9,566 bases of DNA from CAZAKO01 sp964546145 (lineage in GTDB: Bacteria; Fidelibacterota; UBA2242): assembly GCA_964546145.1 (NCBI GenBank), contig CAZJIU010000082.1, positions 1-9,566 of the forward strand, in the 5' to 3' direction. Below, in pieces: positions 7,020 through 9,566 of this stretch. A program made the translations under genes and the position numbers. A model generated the notes under the pieces. It had not been told where the DNA came from and made no database searches. It saw nothing but the letters and a program-made list of their open reading frames with translations. Within the stretch, counting starts at the first letter, position 1; every line of letters starts with the position of its first letter.

Positions 7020-7645
7020 TGTATCTAACTGCCGAAGTGCGCTGGTTTGACAAGGGTTCAATTCCACCGGCAATGATGAGCTGGTTTACAAAAATTCATC
7101 CCAAGGTTTGGACAGAAGCAGAACACACCGACTTTTACTACTCGCTCCCTAACGATGACACCATCGGGATCAAGTTGCGGGAGAACCGCATCGAGATTAA
7201 AAAGCGGCAAGCAGTAGAAAAGCCAGTTCGATTTACTCCTCAGACGACAGGAGCAATCGAAACTTGGGAAAAGTGGAGTGTTGCTCTACGCCCGGTAGAG
7301 ATTAATTTTAATGAAATTGCTGCCGATCCCATCTGGTTCGGAATCCGGAAGCGGCGTAATCTGCAGCGTTACCAGCTGACCGAATCGCTTATACCTGTTA
7401 CGATTGCCTATGACCGGCGAGTGCCACAGGGATTTACCTTAGAACTATCCCAAATCACCATCAGGCAGGAGCGTTGGTGGACGATTGCTTTTGAATTTTA
7501 TGGAATTACGAATATCCCTATGAACAAAATTCAAGACATTGCCAAAGGAATGTTAATCACGCTGCCGAATCTGAGGCTGGATCCACACTCATCATTCGGC
7601 TATTCCCGATTCCTGAATCGCAAGATTGCTCACTTCGAGCAATAA
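7019..7645 (+). CDS. unrecognised 208-aa protein, possibly CYTH/triphosphate-tunnel-like
   Basis: I do not recognise this as a named family. It is soluble, has no signal peptide or membrane segment, and contains no cysteine. Charged residues alternate within predicted beta strands: 'AEVRWF' (5-10), 'IGIKLRENRIEIKKR' (49-63), 'ETWEKWS' (81-87), 'VTIAYDRR' (127-134), 'TLELSQITI' (140-148), 'WWTIAFEFYG' (153-162), ending with 'SSFGYSRFLNRK'. Alternating acidic and basic side chains lining antiparallel strands, with an early E-x-R, K-x-R and E-x-K, recall the CYTH / triphosphate tunnel metalloenzyme fold, which acts on triphosphates or polyphosphate. The classic N-terminal ExExK is not present, so this is a weak inference. 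ATG overlaps the PhzF-family stop by one base (TAATG), with AGGAA seven bases upstream. Last gene of the operon; it converges on pfkA with only 27 bp between stops and no visible hairpin terminator. Confidence 0.8.
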   Translation: MYLTAEVRWFDKGSIPPAMMSWFTKIHPKVWTEAEHTDFYYSLPNDDTIGIKLRENRIEIKKRQAVEKPVRFTPQTTGAIETWEKWSVALRPVEINFNEIAADPIWFGIRKRRNLQRYQLTESLIPVTIAYDRRVPQGFTLELSQITIRQERWWTIAFEFYGITNIPMNKIQDIAKGMLITLPNLRLDPHSSFGYSRFLNRKIAHFEQ

Positions 7646-7672
7646 GCCGAAAATATCAAGAGATTATCAATA

Positions 7673-8794
7673 CTAATTACCCAGACAGGTACCCACCTGC
7701 CGGGCACTTTCAAGCCAGGGATGATTTATGGGAATATATTTGCGCTTATTGACCACCCGAGAGATCGGTATCGGCTCGACGCGATTGCCACAAGCCGCCA
7801 CCATAACCCCGTACTGCTGCCGCTTAATCAAAGCAACGGCTTCGGTGCCCAGGCGAGTTGCCAGGAGCCGATCATTTGCCGACGGGTTACCGCCCCGCTG
7901 GAGATGACCTAAAATTGTAACCCGCGAATCCAAACCGGTGAGCTCCTCGAGTTTGGCAGCCAGCCGCATTACATGATCCGGTCTATAGATCCGCAGTTTA
8001 GCCAAAAGTTTCTCGGCTTTGAGTCTATCCTCCGGACTCTCAGCCATCTTTTTTTGATTCTCCAGCCGACGAACATTAGCGACAAAATTCTTGGTGACGG
8101 CGCCTTCAGCAATCGCAATAATGCTAAAATTTTTTCCAATACGATATCGCTCTAAAACCGATTCCGCTACAACATGGACATCATAAGGAATTTCCGGAAT
8201 TAAGATGACATCCGCACCACCCGCAATCCCTGCTCCCAGAGCCAGCCAACCGACATGATGCCCCATGGTCTCGACTAACATAATGCGGTGATGGCTATAG
8301 GCGGTCGTATGCAGCCGGTCAATCGCCTCGGTGGCAATACTCATCGCCGTATCATAACCGATCGTAGTATCGGTGTAGGGGACATCATTGTCAATAGTTT
8401 TGGGAATTGTGATAATATTCAAGCCTTTCTGGATCAGGCGATAGACATTCTTATGAGTTCCGCCGCCGCCAATACAGATCAGAGCATCCAGTCCGTGCTC
8501 GTGATAATTTTTAATAATTGCGTCGGTCATGTCATGGGTCTTGCCGTTAACTACCATACAATGCGGCTTATCCCGACTGGTTCCCAGCAATGTGCCGCCG
8601 GTGGAAATAATGCCCGACAACTTAACCGAATCCAATTCGAGATAATTGTTGTAAACCAATCCCCGGAATCCATCTTTAAAACCGATAATCTGGAAGTTAT
8701 AACTCATCAGTGCGGCTTTGCCAAGTCCGCGCAAAGTAGCATTCAATCCGGGAGTGTCACCGCCTGCTGTAAGAACTCCGATCTTTTTCGTCAT
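7673..8794 (-). CDS. pfkA: 6-phosphofructokinase (PFK-A superfamily, long 'PKTIDND' type)
   Basis: 373 residues; phosphorylates fructose 6-phosphate to the 1,6-bisphosphate in glycolysis. Motifs: 'IGVLTAGGDTPGLNA' (5-19), 'GTSRDKP' (71-77), 'ICIGGGGTHKN' (107-116), 'PKTIDNDVPYTDTTIGYDTA' (131-150) with Asp135 and Asp137 as the catalytic pair, 'VETMGHHVGWLAL' (174-186), 'AIAEGA' (227-232) and 'LGHLQRGGNPSANDR'. The phosphoryl-donor residues are mixed. The position equivalent to E. coli Gly104 is Gly112, the ATP-type residue. The position equivalent to Gly124 is Lys132, common to PPi enzymes and long ATP enzymes. This combination usually predicts ATP use. The Asp of the standard GGDG loop (E. 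coli Asp103, Mg-associated) is Gly111 here. ATG start at 8794 with GAGG about 11 bases upstream. It lies 85 bp downstream of the sixA-like gene on the same strand and may be co-transcribed. Confidence 0.94.
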   Translation of the reverse strand: MTKKIGVLTAGGDTPGLNATLRGLGKAALMSYNFQIIGFKDGFRGLVYNNYLELDSVKLSGIISTGGTLLGTSRDKPHCMVVNGKTHDMTDAIIKNYHEHGLDALICIGGGGTHKNVYRLIQKGLNIITIPKTIDNDVPYTDTTIGYDTAMSIATEAIDRLHTTAYSHHRIMLVETMGHHVGWLALGAGIAGGADVILIPEIPYDVHVVAESVLERYRIGKNFSIIAIAEGAVTKNFVANVRRLENQKKMAESPEDRLKAEKLLAKLRIYRPDHVMRLAAKLEELTGLDSRVTILGHLQRGGNPSANDRLLATRLGTEAVALIKRQQYGVMVAACGNRVEPIPISRVVNKRKYIPINHPWLESARQVGTCLGN

Positions 8795-8879
8795 CTCAAT
8801 CCATTCCTCTTTTTGATTAAGTAAATTGGCAAGAAAAATTATTAATGAAATTCAATTTATCGAAACAAATACTTACGGC

Positions 8880-9383
8880 TTAGCGATTTTCCTGAAGCAT
8901 TTCCGGACTACTGAAAAATCGCACTTGTCCTTTCCCATGATCAATTTCTGCCCAATTCTCGACTTGGAAATCAAGACAGACAGCGCCGCAGGAAGGTACC
9001 TGATTAAAAGGCTGATTGCCGAGATAATTCACCAGTTCCAAAGCACTTGGATTATGACCAACGATCATGACACTGGAATAATGTCTCTGTAGAGTTTGCA
9101 AATAAGCGATTATCTTAGAAGTTGACTGTTCATAAAGCAGCTCTTCCGTTTGAATCTTATCGAGGTGGTATCCAACTTCTTTGGCAATGATTGCCGCTGT
9201 CTTCTTCGCCCGAACCGCCGGACTGCTGAGTAAATAATCCGGTCGAATTGAGTTCTCCCGCAAGTATTTACCAATTGCATGGGCATCCCGGACACCGCGC
9301 TCTTCCAAAGTCCGCTCGCGGTCGGCGATTCCGGACTGGTCCCGGCTGGATTTGGCATGGCGGATGATGAGCAAAGACTTCAT
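8880..9383 (-). CDS. sixA: SixA-type phosphohistidine phosphatase (histidine phosphatase superfamily)
   Basis: 167 residues, the size of SixA. 'LLIIRHAKSS' (4-13) contains Arg8 and the nucleophile His9. 'DRERTLEERGVRDAHAIGKYL' (21-41), 'LLSSPAVRAKKTA' (51-63) with Arg58, the acidic 'TEELLYEQS' (79-87) and 'VMIVGHNPS' (105-113) with His110 complete the active site. RHAKSS rather than RHGET separates it from phosphoglycerate mutases. In E. coli, SixA dephosphorylates phosphohistidine, first reported for ArcB and later linked to the nitrogen PTS protein NPr; the substrate here is unknown. Start ATG at 9383-9381 matches the family N-terminus, yet no Shine-Dalgarno is visible in the preceding 20 bases, so initiation may be SD-independent. 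pfkA lies 85 bp downstream on the same strand, with an AT-rich gap and no clear promoter or terminator. Confidence 0.9.
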   Translation of the reverse strand: MKSLLIIRHAKSSRDQSGIADRERTLEERGVRDAHAIGKYLRENSIRPDYLLSSPAVRAKKTAAIIAKEVGYHLDKIQTEELLYEQSTSKIIAYLQTLQRHYSSVMIVGHNPSALELVNYLGNQPFNQVPSCGAVCLDFQVENWAEIDHGKGQVRFFSSPEMLQENR

Positions 9384-9474
9384 AATGAAATTTCGCTGGA
9401 AATTAATATAACCGGAGAAATTTTAAAAAGAGAACATAAATCTCCAATTACTATAATGCTAGAAAGACTTAGAA
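9384..9474. other. AT-rich gene-free stretch upstream of the sixA-like gene
   Basis: No gene seen on either strand. On the minus strand TATATT/TTATAT at about 9405-9411 and TATAGT near 9450-9455 are possible -10 boxes for the phosphatase gene, without convincing -35 boxes. On the plus strand a perfect TATAAT at 9452-9457 would start a transcript near 9464, just before the palindrome at 9475-9547, but no -35 is seen. GGAGA (9414-9418) and TCTCC (9441-9445) form a weak inverted repeat. Confidence 0.35.
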
Positions 9475-9547
9475 TAACCCCCGAATTTCCCACCAGAGAC
9501 TCTCTCATCGGAGACTCCTCCGGAGCCGTTAGAGAATGCGGGGGTTA
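9475..9547. repeat. 73-bp imperfect palindrome with perfect 9-bp ends
   Basis: TAACCCCCG (9475-9483) and CGGGGGTTA (9539-9547) are exact inverted repeats. The pairing continues after one mismatch with ATTT (9485-9488) against GAAT (9534-9537), one of these being a G-T pair. Inside, CGGAG (9509-9513) pairs with CTCCG (9518-9522) around a 4-base loop. An alternative pairing of TCTCT (9501-9505) with AGAGA (9531-9535) would extend the inner arm. GAGACTC occurs twice in direct orientation, 15 bases apart (9496-9502 and 9511-9517). The element is GC-rich within AT-rich flanks and lies outside any gene. No proper T-run follows in either direction, so it is not a standard terminator. Candidates are a short palindromic repeat family or a structured RNA. 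Confidence 0.6.
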
Positions 9548-9566
9548 ATCGTAAATATCTGAATAC

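Noticed and set aside
8288..8824. A 178-codon plus-strand frame opposite the phosphofructokinase gene
   Set aside because: It mirrors the highly conserved catalytic region of pfkA and looks like an antisense shadow.
9475..9547. T-box leader suggested by a TGGTGGGA stretch on the minus strand
   Set aside because: The rest of the T-box consensus (ACCGCG, specifier loop and antiterminator) is absent, and no aminoacyl-tRNA or amino-acid gene follows.
9279..9548. A plus-strand frame running through the 73-bp palindrome
   Set aside because: It begins antisense to the SixA-type gene and the rest covers the palindrome; no protein family is recognisable.

Overview
The window is a densely coded bacterial chromosome segment of moderate GC content, with intact genes and no IS element, CRISPR array, tRNA or rRNA that I can see. 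Nine protein genes are supported; one of them (nqrC) runs off the left edge. The gene mix is a Na+-translocating NADH:quinone reductase (Nqr), a lipoprotein M3 peptidase resembling Bacteroidetes Dcp-type enzymes, and a 6-phosphofructokinase of the 'PKTIDND' long type. This suggests a Gram-negative bacterium of the Bacteroidetes/FCB sphere or a related uncultured phylum. That placement is inference; no taxonomic marker gene is present.

Left block (1-2693, minus strand): the start of the Nqr operon, nqrA-nqrB-nqrC, with 1-nt and 14-nt overlaps. nqrD, E and F would be expected beyond the left edge. nqrA starts with TTG and nqrB with GTG. Upstream of nqrA (2694-2943) is a 250-nt gap with a plausible sigma70-type promoter, a leader that can form small hairpins, and a cluster of nested inverted repeats.

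Middle block: a lipoprotein M3 oligopeptidase (2944-5049, minus) is divergent from a tightly packed plus-strand operon (5281-7645). That operon encodes a PfkB/ribokinase-family kinase, a PhzF-family isomerase-like protein and an unrecognised 208-aa protein with a faint resemblance to CYTH/triphosphate-tunnel proteins. Overlaps of 4 nt and 1 nt imply translational coupling, so these three probably serve one undescribed small-molecule pathway.

Right block (7673-9383, minus): a SixA-type histidine phosphatase followed by 6-phosphofructokinase, possibly co-transcribed. The kinase has Gly at the usual Mg-binding Asp position of the GGDG loop. The right edge (9384-9566) has no gene but holds a 73-bp imperfect palindrome with perfect 9-bp ends. 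It is either a structured RNA or a short palindromic repeat, and is the least explained sequence in the window.

The best leads are the 73-bp palindrome, the kinase-PhzF-orphan operon, and the structured region upstream of nqrA. None is proven to be a new system from sequence alone.
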